From NCBI GenBank assembly GCA_963740605.1, contig CAVUFC010000012.1:44371-108370 (forward strand): a stretch of DNA of 64,000 bases. Reading direction: 5' to 3'. Source of the stretch: DASSUW01 sp963740605. Its GTDB lineage: Bacteria; Actinomycetota; Thermoleophilia; Solirubrobacterales; Solirubrobacteraceae. The position numbers and the translations under genes were made by a program. Under the pieces are notes generated by a model, which did no database searches, was not told the DNA's origin, and was given only the letters and a program-made list of their open reading frames with translations. Positions within the stretch are counted from its first letter, which is position 1; each line of letters begins with the position of its first letter. Below, in pieces: positions 23,826 to 30,876 of the stretch.

Positions 23826-23846
23826 AGCGCCTCCTCCCGTCTCGTC
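23820..23846 (+). promoter_or_regulatory. Predicted ECF41-type promoter for the epimerase-like gene
   Basis: TGTCACA (23820-23826) is followed after exactly 16 bp by CGTC (23843-23846), the bipartite motif recalled for ECF41 sigma factors. The ATG of the downstream gene is 9 bp beyond, so the message would be nearly leaderless. The -35 part is also the first codons of the divergent sigma gene. Confidence 0.7.
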
Positions 23847-23855
23847 TAAGGCGCC

Positions 23856-24785
23856 ATGAACACACTACGGATCTTCATCGCCGGGGCGTCCGGCACCCTG
23901 GGCCGCCGCCTCGTCCCCCAGCTGATCGCCCGCGGCCACCACGTCACAGGCACCACCCGCTCGCGGGCCGACGAGCTGCGCGCGCTCGGCGCCGAGCCGG
24001 TGATCGTCGACCCGCTCGACGCCGCGGCGGTGCGCGAGGCCGTCGTGCGCGCGGAGCCGGATGTCGTCGTGCACCAGCTCACCGCGCTCGCGGGCCTCGG
24101 CATGACGCGCAACTTCGATAAGTCATTTGCCGCCACCAACCGCCTGCGCACGGAGGGCACCGACTATCTGATCGCCGCGGCCCGGGCCGCCGGCGCCCGC
24201 CGGCTCGTGTGGCAGAGCTTCGCCGGCTGGCCCTACGCGCGCAGCGGCGCGCAGGTCAAGACCGAAGACGACCCGCTCGACCCCGAGCCGCCCGCCGACG
24301 CGCGCGAGACGCTCGCCGCGATCCGCCACCTCGAACACGCGGTCCTCGAGTCCGGGCTCGAGGGCTTCGTGCTCCGCTACGGCGGCTTCTACGGGCCTAC
24401 GACGTCGATCGACACTGACGGCGACCACTCCCAGCTCGTGCGCAAGCGCCGCTTCCCGATCGGTGGTGGCGGGACCGGCGTGTGGTCGTTCATCCACATC
24501 GACGACGCGGCCGCCGCGACCGTCGCGGCGATCGAGGGCGGCACGCCGGGGATCTACAACGTCGTCGACGACGACCCGGCGCCGACGAGCGAGTGGCTGC
24601 CCGCGCTCGCGAGCCAGCTCGGCGCCCCCGCGCCGCGGCGGCTGCCGGGTTGGCTGATCCGCCTCGCCGGCGGCCCGCAGACGTACTCGCTGATGACGCG
24701 CCAGCGCGGCGCGTCCAACGCGAAGGCCGTCCGCGACCTCGGCTGGCGCCCGTCGCACAGCTGGCGGGAAGGGTTCGCTTCCTAG
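23856..24785 (+). CDS. NAD-dependent epimerase/dehydratase-family protein
   Basis: This 309-residue extended SDR protein begins with the Rossmann glycine motif 'IFIAGASGTLGRRLVPQL'. Further marks are 'DVVVHQLTAL', 'RLVWQSFAGW', 'FVLRYGGFYGP' (with Tyr and nearby Gly) and 'WSFIHIDDAAAATV'. The family's YxxxK pair is not evident, so it may bind NAD without classical epimerase chemistry. The gene faces the ECF41 sigma factor and has a matching promoter, so it is the probable target. SDR and oxidoreductase genes are common ECF41 partners. Confidence 0.88.
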   Translation: MNTLRIFIAGASGTLGRRLVPQLIARGHHVTGTTRSRADELRALGAEPVIVDPLDAAAVREAVVRAEPDVVVHQLTALAGLGMTRNFDKSFAATNRLRTEGTDYLIAAARAAGARRLVWQSFAGWPYARSGAQVKTEDDPLDPEPPADARETLAAIRHLEHAVLESGLEGFVLRYGGFYGPTTSIDTDGDHSQLVRKRRFPIGGGGTGVWSFIHIDDAAAATVAAIEGGTPGIYNVVDDDPAPTSEWLPALASQLGAPAPRRLPGWLIRLAGGPQTYSLMTRQRGASNAKAVRDLGWRPSHSWREGFAS

Positions 24786-24872
24786 AGATGACCGATCGCG
24801 CGGGCCGCGAGATCGATCATCTAGACGTTCGGCCGATTGTCGCTCGGGTCGCTCCGATTACGGTGCGGCTCG

Positions 24873-25019
24873 ATGCGGCTGGCCGGACTCCTCGTATTCG
24901 CGATGGGCCGTCGCGCGATCCGTGTGCCCAAGCCCGCCGGCCACGGCAGGCTGCACTACACGCTCGTAGCGCGCGACGAGGCCGGCAACCGCAGCAAGGT
25001 CACGAGCGGCAGGCTCTAG
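24873..25019 (+). pseudogene. Internally deleted remnant of an exported protein
   Basis: A promoter-like TACGGT (24859-24864) stands 8 bp before ATG 24873. The 48-codon frame begins with a truncated signal-like stretch ('MRLAGLLVFAMGRR'). It then jumps to a typical extracellular-repeat C-terminus ('HYTLVARDEAGNRSKVTSGRL', Fn3/Ig-like last strand). This looks like the two ends of a larger gene joined by an in-frame deletion. The stop interlocks by 4 bp (CTAG) with the convergent UDG-like gene. Expression is possible but unproven. Confidence 0.5.
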
Positions 25020-25669
25020 TACGGCGGGAAGTCGGCGTACCAGTCGCCGACCACGCGGAACGCCTTCCAGAACTCGCGCTTGGCGCTCTCCTCGTCGAGC
25101 GCCTCGTCGATGTTCGGCGTGTACAGCGCGTCGATCGACGGCGTCAGCGTCTGGACCTGGCCGGCGTTCGGGAGCACCTCGCGCGCCAGCGGCAGCTCGA
25201 GCTCGTTGAGGACGTCGAGCGCTTCCGGACCCATGACCACGACCATCTTCGGCTGCACGATCGCGATCTCCTCGACCAGCCGCGCGATGCACTCGGGCGC
25301 GGCCAGCGCGGTGTCGGCCACCGGGCACTTCACACACAGCGTGCCGTAGACGGCGAGCGGATCGATGTCGAGTCGCCGCAGCGACTTCATCAGCGCCGTC
25401 CCCGCGCGACCGTAGAAGGCGACGCCCTCTTCGATCTCCGCCGGGGTCGGCGCGTACTTGAGCAACAGCACATCGGCCTGCGGATGTCCGGAGCCGAGCA
25501 CCGGCATGAGGCTGCCGCGCGGGCAGCGGTCACAGGACTGCACGTCGCGGGTGAAGTGGTTGAGCTCGCGGATCGCGCGCTCGAGGTACTTCTCGCGTAT
25601 CTCATCGTCGGTTGCGGGCATCCCGCCGACCGGTTTAGGCGCGTTGCTCTGTTCTCCTTGCCCCTGCAT
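25016..25669 (-). CDS. Uracil-DNA glycosylase-like protein with probable 4Fe-4S cluster
   Basis: This 217-residue protein has cysteines C46 and C49 ('SCDRCPRG'), C112/C115 and C127 arranged as in family 4/5 uracil-DNA glycosylases. 'GTLCVKCPVADTALAAPECI' and 'IVQPKMVVVMGPEAL' fit that fold. The motif A position reads 'KYAPTPAEIEEGVAFYGRAG' instead of 'GEAPG..E...PFVG.AG', and the usual His-Pro-Ser loop near the C-terminus reads 'LTPSID'. It therefore probably binds the cluster and DNA, but classical uracil excision is uncertain. Its stop interlocks with a neighbouring pseudogene. Confidence 0.82.
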   Translation of the reverse strand: MQGQGEQSNAPKPVGGMPATDDEIREKYLERAIRELNHFTRDVQSCDRCPRGSLMPVLGSGHPQADVLLLKYAPTPAEIEEGVAFYGRAGTALMKSLRRLDIDPLAVYGTLCVKCPVADTALAAPECIARLVEEIAIVQPKMVVVMGPEALDVLNELELPLAREVLPNAGQVQTLTPSIDALYTPNIDEALDEESAKREFWKAFRVVGDWYADFPPY

Positions 25670-25672
25670 CGG

Positions 25673-27592
25673 TCATTGCGTGTCGCGACCGGCGACAGCC
25701 CTGGCCACACGACGCCGGCGACTGGCCTCGCGGGCCGCCTTCGGGGTCGCTTTCGTCTCCAGGAACTTGAGCGCCTGGACCTGCGCGTAGCGCAGCGAGG
25801 AGGGGCGGCCGATGATGTCCGCCTCGCGCAGCGACTGCAAGAACTCGTCCGGGCCGTCGAAGTCCCGCATCCGTATGCGCACGGCGCCCAGGCCCTGGGC
25901 CACGTGCGCGTCGGAGCCGGCGCCGCCAGGGATCCGGTACTTGCCGGCGAAGCGGACCGCCTCCTCGTTCCAGGCGGCGATCGCGATCCGCGGGTTGAAG
26001 ACCTCGATCGCGTCGACGTCGGCGACCACGTTGAGCAGGTGCTCGTAGTCCGGGACCGAGTGCAGGCGGTCGAACGGATGTGGCACGTAGACGATCCCGC
26101 CCTGGCGGCGGATCTCGGCGATCGTCTCCTCCAGGCTCATGCCGCGTGGGATCTTCTCTTCGATGAACAGGCCGATGACCTCGCCCTGGTCCTTGGTCTT
26201 GACCTCCTCGCCGACGATCAGCTTCACGCCGTACTCGGCGGCCTTCTCGCGCGCCTCGAGCGCACCGGAGATCTCGTTGTGGTCGGTGACCGCGATCGCT
26301 CCGAGACCGCGGTCGCGCGCGGTGGCGAGCAGCACCTCGACCGGCGTGACGCAGTCGTTGGAGTGGTCGGTGTGCATGTGGAGGTCGACGTCGATCAGCT
26401 TGCGCTTGGCGAGCTTGTCGCGGACCTCCGGCTCGAGGGGAGCGTCGGGGCGCCGGAGCGCGGCGAGCTCGCCGTAGATCGCCTCGGCCTCGTCGGCGAC
26501 GCGACCCCACGAGAGGTCGCTGCGGGCCGCGGCGCCGCGCTCGCGCAGCTCGTGCACGAGCTCGGGGTCGCGCGCGAGGCGCTCGAGCTGGCCGGCCAGG
26601 ACGTCTACGTCACCGGGCTCGAACAGGAGGCCGAGCTCGCCGTCGCCGAGCACCTCCTCGTAGGCGGGCAGGCGCGCGGCGACGGGCACGGCACCGACCC
26701 CGAGGGCGCGGACGAGCAGTCCGGGGGCCGGGATGTTCCCCAACGAGGCCGCGACGACGACGTCGGCCTTCGCGAGCACGTCGCTCTCGGTGGCGTCGTC
26801 GGCCGAGAGCAGCGTCAGCCGGTCGCGCAGGCGGCTGCGCAGTGCGCCGGTGGGGGCGGCGCCGGTCGGCGAGAACACGGTCGCGTGCCAGTTGACGCTC
26901 TCGGGGAGCCGCCGCAACGCGCGCAGGAAGAGCCGCAGTGCCTGCCGTTCCTCCTGGGCACAGAACGCGAACCGCACCGGCCCGTCGTAGGGCTCGCGCT
27001 CGACGGTCGCGGCGCCCGGTCGCAGCGACTGGTAGCTGGCGGGGAAGAAGCGCTCCATGACCTCTTGGGTGGCTTTGAACGACGCCGTGCGAGCGTCGAG
27101 CCGGCCGAAGAACAGCTCCACGAAGCGGCGCGCGACCTGGGTCGACAGCACCCGCTCGGTCGGCGCGTGGAAGGAGCCGACGTTGAGCGCCCGCGAGTGC
27201 CGCAGCGCCACCGACGACGCGCTCGGCGCGAACGGCTCGTGCACGTGCACGAAGTCGAGCGGCGCGAACGTCAGCACCTCTTCGAGCGTGCGCGCGACGT
27301 CGACCGGCGGCGCCGGCAATCCCCCGCGCCGCTGCAGCGGCAGCAGCTCGCCGACCCCGAGAACCCGCACGCCTCCGTCGGGGTCGAACAGGGTCTCCGG
27401 GTTCTCGCGCGCCGCGCGGATCAGCTTGCGCGACTCGCGCACCAGCGACCGCGACCGCGACGGCGCCAGCACCAGCAGCTGGTGTCCCCGCGCCGCGAGC
27501 TCGTTCGCCAGCTCACCGGCGAACCCGTTCACCTCGTGCTCGTCCTCCCATGGGTGGGGAGTCACCTGCGCGATGGCGTACCGGTCCGGCAC
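25673..27592 (-). CDS. Fusion protein: GT4-like glycosyltransferase plus PHP metal-dependent phosphoesterase
   Basis: Residues 1-375 resemble a GT-B glycosyltransferase: 'NGFAGELANELAARGHQLLVLAPS', 'DFVHVHEPFAPS', a C-terminal half with 'ADVVVAASLGNIPAPGLLVRALGVGAVPVAARLPAYEEVL', and 'GLLFEPGDVDVLAGQLERLARDPEL'. From about 400 a PHP domain begins with 'DVDLHMHTDHSNDC' and 'AIAVTDHNE'. It contains 'VGEEVKT', 'VYVPHPFDR' and 'GAGSDAH', the expected metal-binding His and Asp set. The last 40 residues are basic. A GTG start with TATCCT exactly 7 bp upstream suggests a leaderless mRNA. Proximity to inositol-lipid genes hints at a lipid substrate, but this is inference. Confidence 0.88.
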   Translation of the reverse strand: MPDRYAIAQVTPHPWEDEHEVNGFAGELANELAARGHQLLVLAPSRSRSLVRESRKLIRAARENPETLFDPDGGVRVLGVGELLPLQRRGGLPAPPVDVARTLEEVLTFAPLDFVHVHEPFAPSASSVALRHSRALNVGSFHAPTERVLSTQVARRFVELFFGRLDARTASFKATQEVMERFFPASYQSLRPGAATVEREPYDGPVRFAFCAQEERQALRLFLRALRRLPESVNWHATVFSPTGAAPTGALRSRLRDRLTLLSADDATESDVLAKADVVVAASLGNIPAPGLLVRALGVGAVPVAARLPAYEEVLGDGELGLLFEPGDVDVLAGQLERLARDPELVHELRERGAAARSDLSWGRVADEAEAIYGELAALRRPDAPLEPEVRDKLAKRKLIDVDLHMHTDHSNDCVTPVEVLLATARDRGLGAIAVTDHNEISGALEAREKAAEYGVKLIVGEEVKTKDQGEVIGLFIEEKIPRGMSLEETIAEIRRQGGIVYVPHPFDRLHSVPDYEHLLNVVADVDAIEVFNPRIAIAAWNEEAVRFAGKYRIPGGAGSDAHVAQGLGAVRIRMRDFDGPDEFLQSLREADIIGRPSSLRYAQVQALKFLETKATPKAAREASRRRRVARAVAGRDTQ

Positions 27593-27610
27593 CGGCCGCA
27601 GGATAGTCGC

Positions 27611-27796
27611 CTACGGCGGTGCGACACCAAACTGGCGACAGATCGCCCGGGCGGTTCCCAGCGGGATCTCCCGGTGGCGCGGGATCGTCGACCGTCCTCC
27701 GGCCGGCCCGTCCCAGACCTCGTGGCGCGCGCCCTGCCGCACCAGGCGACATCCGTGTCGCCGCAAATGTGCGACCAGCCGACGGCGATCGATCAT
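27611..27796 (-). CDS. hicA: HicA-family toxin (mRNA interferase)
   Basis: This 61-residue protein fits HicA: 'LVAHLRRHGCRLVRQGARHEVWDGPAGGR' carries the catalytic His in the G-x-x-H position of the double-stranded RNA-binding-like fold. 'STIPRHREIPLGTARAICRQFGV' matches the family's 'vPrH..i..GT.r.IlkQ'. Such toxins cut mRNA. Unusually, the antitoxin-like gene is divergent rather than co-transcribed. The toxin lies just upstream of the glycosyltransferase-PHP gene on the same strand. Confidence 0.9.
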   Translation of the reverse strand: MIDRRRLVAHLRRHGCRLVRQGARHEVWDGPAGGRSTIPRHREIPLGTARAICRQFGVAPP

Positions 27797-27841
27797 GGGC
27801 TGCGGGGGGCGAATGCGAGTGGCACACTGCTCGTAGCACTG

Positions 27842-28069
27842 ATGCCGCGAAGTACGCCCCCTCAGATTTCCCTTGCGATCGTGTACGAGCCCGTCGAGGA
27901 CGGGTGGGTGCAGGCGCGCATCGAGGGGATCCCGGAGGTCATCACGGCCGGCCGCGACAAAACCGAGGCGCGCACGCTCGTGCTCGACGCGCTACGCGAG
28001 TATCTCCTGTCGATCCGCGGGAACGGCGATGCCGTCGACCGCGAACTGATCGACCTCAGCGTCTCCTAG
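27842..28069 (+). CDS. hicB: HicB-family antitoxin-like protein
   Basis: This 75-residue protein shows the HicB partial RNase H-like fold: 'SLAIVYEPVEDGWVQARIEGIPEVITAGRDKTEARTLVLDALREYL', the pattern of HicB_lk antitoxins. No C-terminal DNA-binding ribbon-helix-helix is present, so it may neutralise the toxin without repressing transcription by itself. It diverges from hicA with 45 bp between starts. Its stop interlocks by 4 bp (CTAG) with the convergent lipoprotein gene. Confidence 0.85.
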   Translation: MPRSTPPQISLAIVYEPVEDGWVQARIEGIPEVITAGRDKTEARTLVLDALREYLLSIRGNGDAVDRELIDLSVS

Positions 28070-28992
28070 ATCGCGGCGAGATCGAAGAACGGCCCGACGT
28101 CGACGTTGATCGCCTGTGCGCGCGGGGCGCCGAGGCGGTAGCCGAGCAACACGCGGCGCGGCGATTGCGCCCCGCCGCCGGTGAAGAAGACGTCGCGGCC
28201 GGAGGCCGACCAGGTCACGAGCGTGTAGCCGCCCGGGACATCCGAGCCCGGGACCACCGCGACGCGGGCGCCCGGCACGTCGACGACCGCGAGCCGGCGC
28301 GGGCCGTGGCGGGTGGAGTGGACCGGCACCGCGAGCAGGCGGCCGTTGGGAGAGAAGGCGGCGTTCCACGGCTCGAACCGGGTGCCCGGCGGCGCCGGGA
28401 CGTCGCGCATCGTCCCGCTCCCGGAATCGGTGAAGCGCAGAGAGCGGCAGTCGGCGTCGGTGCACGTGAGCACGACGCGCCCGCTCGTAGGCCCGAGTGT
28501 GCCGGGGTCGACGTACAGGTGCCGCAGCACGCGGCCCTTCCGCGGATCCCAGACGTCGAGCCCGTGCGTGGTCGCGAGCAGGAGCCCGTCGTCCACCGCC
28601 CCCAGCGGCCACCGCCGCCGGGGAGGGACTGTCGCCGGCGCCACGGTCACGCCGTCGACCGTCACCTCGCGCACGGCGCGCACGATCGAGAAGCGCGGAT
28701 CGATGTCCACCACCCACACCCGGTCGGGCCGGACGCTCGGCAGGAAGAACGCCGAGTCCCCGTACTGGCTGCCCATGATCAGGCGGTCGCCGCGGGCGAG
28801 GATCCGGTGCGGGGCGTTGCCGATGTCGAGCAGCGACTGGCGCTCGTGGTGGACCTGGCGGCCCGCGACGTCGACGTCCCACAGCTCGCCGTTGCCGGCG
28901 AGGTAGAGATGCGGCCCGGCGGCGGGCTGCGACGAAGCGCCGCAGCCCGCCAGCAGGCACAGCAGAAGGAGCGCTAGTCCACGACGGCGGAC
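28066..28992 (-). CDS. Lipoprotein with WD40/YVTN-like propeller, start codon unresolved
   Basis: The reading frame carries a perfect lipoprotein signal ('RRRGLALLLLCLLAGCG') and then propeller-like repeats: 'LYLAGNGELWDVD', 'VWVVDIDPRFS', 'GLDVWDPRKGRVLRHLY', 'AAFSPNGRLLAVPV' and 'LVTWSASGRDVFFTGGG'. No ATG, GTG or TTG exists between the end of the ino1 overlap and the hydrophobic core. A GTC codon at 28992 begins the Arg run and is given as the nominal start. Either a near-cognate codon is used or a mutation removed the start. The frame overlaps ino1 by 19 bp. Function unknown. Confidence 0.75.
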   Translation of the reverse strand, partial: VRRRGLALLLLCLLAGCGASSQPAAGPHLYLAGNGELWDVDVAGRQVHHERQSLLDIGNAPHRILARGDRLIMGSQYGDSAFFLPSVRPDRVWVVDIDPRFSIVRAVREVTVDGVTVAPATVPPRRRWPLGAVDDGLLLATTHGLDVWDPRKGRVLRHLYVDPGTLGPTSGRVVLTCTDADCRSLRFTDSGSGTMRDVPAPPGTRFEPWNAAFSPNGRLLAVPVHSTRHGPRRLAVVDVPGARVAVVPGSDVPGGYTLVTWSASGRDVFFTGGGAQSPRRVLLGYRLGAPRAQAINVDVGPFFDLAAI

Positions 28993-30182
28993 TTCTCTTC
29001 CGCGGCCTTGTCGGCCGCGGCGCGGGCGGCGTCGGCCGCCTTGCGCGTCCGCGCGTGGTGCGCGATGAACTCCTCGGTCGCCTCGCGGGCCAGGTGGTCC
29101 GGCCGCTGCGTGTAGGGCGACTTCATCAGGTACGAGCTCGGGCCATCCAGCTGGCCGCCGATCCCGTGGTTGAGCGCGAGTTTGCAGCAGCGCACGGCGT
29201 CGATGACGATGCCGGCCGAGTTCGGGGAGTCCCAGACCTCGAGCTTGAGCTCGGCGGACAGCGGGACGTCGCCGAAGGCCTGGCCTTCGAGCCGGATGTG
29301 CGCCCACTTGCGGTCGGTCAGCCACGGCACGTAGTCCGACGGGCCGACGTGGACGTTGTCCGGCGCCAGCTCGTCCTCGAGAATCGAGGTGACGGCATTG
29401 GTCTTCGAGATCTTCTTGGACTCCAGCCGCTCACGCTCGAGCATGTTGAAGAAGTCCATGTTCCCACCCACGTTGAGCTGCGACGTGCGCTCGAGGCGAA
29501 CGCCGCGGTCGCCGAACAGGCGCGCCAGCGTGCGGTGGACGATCGTGGCCCCGACCTGCGACTTGATGTCGTCGCCGACGATCGGCAGGTTGGCCTTGAC
29601 GAAGCGCCGGTTCCAGTAGTCCTCGCGGGCGATGAAGACCGGGATGCAGTTCACCATCGCGCAGCCGGCCTCGAGGATCTGCTCGACGTACCACTTGGTC
29701 GCCTGCTCGGAGCCGACCGGCAGGTAGGAGACCACGACGTCGGTCTTGGTGTCCCTGAGGACCTGCGCGATGTCGACGGTCGAGCCCGGCGCCTTGGTGA
29801 TCCGCTGCGACAGGTACTTGCCCAGGCCGTCATGGGTCATGCCGCGCTGGACGGGAACGCCCAGGTGCGGGACGTCCTCCTTGACGAACTTGATCGTGTT
29901 GTTCTGGCCAGCCCAGATCGCCTCGGAGAGGTCCTTGCCGACCTTGTCCGCGTCGATGTCGAACGCGGCCGAGAACTCGATGTCGTTGATGTGGTAGCCG
30001 CCGAGGTCGACGTGCATGAGCCCGGGCACCCGCTCGGACGGGTCGGCGTTCTTGTAGTACTGGACGCCTTGCACGAAGGCCGCGGCGCAGTTGCCCACGC
30101 CGATGATGGCCACCCGAACCTTGTCGTTCTGGTAGCGGCTGCCCCCGTTGCTCGAATGCTCGGGGCGAGTGGTCTCGGTCAA
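28974..30182 (-). CDS. ino1: Inositol-3-phosphate synthase
   Basis: This 402-residue enzyme converts glucose 6-phosphate to inositol 3-phosphate using NAD. Visible marks are the Rossmann 'VAIIGVGNCAAAFVQG', 'VSYLPVGSEQATKWY', 'NCIPVFIA', 'DDIKSQVGATIVHR', 'LNVGGNMDFFNM' and 'KISKTNAV', the lysine-rich catalytic region. The C-terminal 25 residues are a Lys/Ala/Glu tail beyond the fold. The TTG start at 30182 follows a GGAGGGAA ribosome site. The next gene upstream encodes PIP synthase, which uses the product, so the pair makes inositol phospholipid. Confidence 0.95.
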   Translation of the reverse strand: MTETTRPEHSSNGGSRYQNDKVRVAIIGVGNCAAAFVQGVQYYKNADPSERVPGLMHVDLGGYHINDIEFSAAFDIDADKVGKDLSEAIWAGQNNTIKFVKEDVPHLGVPVQRGMTHDGLGKYLSQRITKAPGSTVDIAQVLRDTKTDVVVSYLPVGSEQATKWYVEQILEAGCAMVNCIPVFIAREDYWNRRFVKANLPIVGDDIKSQVGATIVHRTLARLFGDRGVRLERTSQLNVGGNMDFFNMLERERLESKKISKTNAVTSILEDELAPDNVHVGPSDYVPWLTDRKWAHIRLEGQAFGDVPLSAELKLEVWDSPNSAGIVIDAVRCCKLALNHGIGGQLDGPSSYLMKSPYTQRPDHLAREATEEFIAHHARTRKAADAARAAADKAAEEKSAVVD

Positions 30183-30243
30183 GTCTGCGTTCCCTCCGGA
30201 AAAATTCGGTTCGACCTAACGAAACACCCGTGATCGGGGCTCG

Positions 30244-30864
30244 TTACAACTCGGAGACCGGCTCTGCCGCCCGTGTCAGCTCCTGGCGCACGTGCCAGAT
30301 GCGCTGGAAGACGGTGATGGTCGACAGCGCGGCCAGGACGTAGACGGCCGGCGCGAGCAGGTCGAGGCTGAAGAACACCAGCCCTGCAGACAGGATGACA
30401 ACTCGCACTGCACGGTCGGCGATCCCGACCTTGCATTCGACGCCGAGGGCCTCTGCCCGCGCGCGTGTGTAGGAGACCATCAGCGAGGCGAGCACGGCGA
30501 CGACGACGGCGGCGACGGCGAGGTCATTGCCCTCGCTGGAGAAGTACCGCGCGACGGCCGCCAGCACGATGCCCTCCTCCATGCGGTCGAGCGTCGAGTC
30601 CAGGAACGCCCCGAACGGCGAGCCCTTGCCCGACATCCGGGAGTAGCGCCCGTCGAGCGTGTCGCAGACCGACCCGACGATGAACGCGATGCCGCCGAGG
30701 AAGAAGTACTCCTCCCAGACGAGCACGGCCGCCACGACGCACAGGGCGAGGCCGGTGAGCGAGATCGCGTTGGGCGTGAGGCGCGACTCGATGAGGCGGT
30801 TGCGCATGAGCGACTGGTACTCGCGCGCCGTGCGAGGCGGCCGCTCGGCCGAAGGGGAGCTCAT
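30244..30864 (-). CDS. CDP-alcohol phosphatidyltransferase, probable phosphatidylinositol-phosphate synthase
   Basis: This 206-residue membrane protein has the CDP-alcohol phosphatidyltransferase signature 'DTLDGRYSRMSGKGSPFGAFLDSTLDR', giving the four metal-binding Asp residues, plus about six hydrophobic helices. Actinobacterial members next to ino1 condense CDP-diacylglycerol with inositol 1-phosphate to give phosphatidylinositol phosphate. The N-terminus 'REYQSLMRNRLIESRLTPNAISLTGL' fits that subgroup. The adjacent ino1 supports this over phosphatidylglycerophosphate synthase. Confidence 0.9.
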   Translation of the reverse strand: MSSPSAERPPRTAREYQSLMRNRLIESRLTPNAISLTGLALCVVAAVLVWEEYFFLGGIAFIVGSVCDTLDGRYSRMSGKGSPFGAFLDSTLDRMEEGIVLAAVARYFSSEGNDLAVAAVVVAVLASLMVSYTRARAEALGVECKVGIADRAVRVVILSAGLVFFSLDLLAPAVYVLAALSTITVFQRIWHVRQELTRAAEPVSEL

Positions 30865-30876
30865 CGCTCGGAAAGA

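Noticed and set aside
24482..28069. Plus-strand open frame of nearly 1200 codons
   Set aside because: It runs opposite the UDG-like and glycosyltransferase-PHP genes. Its translation is Arg/Glu/Val-rich with no domain. Only its last 76 codons (hicB) are real, beginning at ATG 27842.
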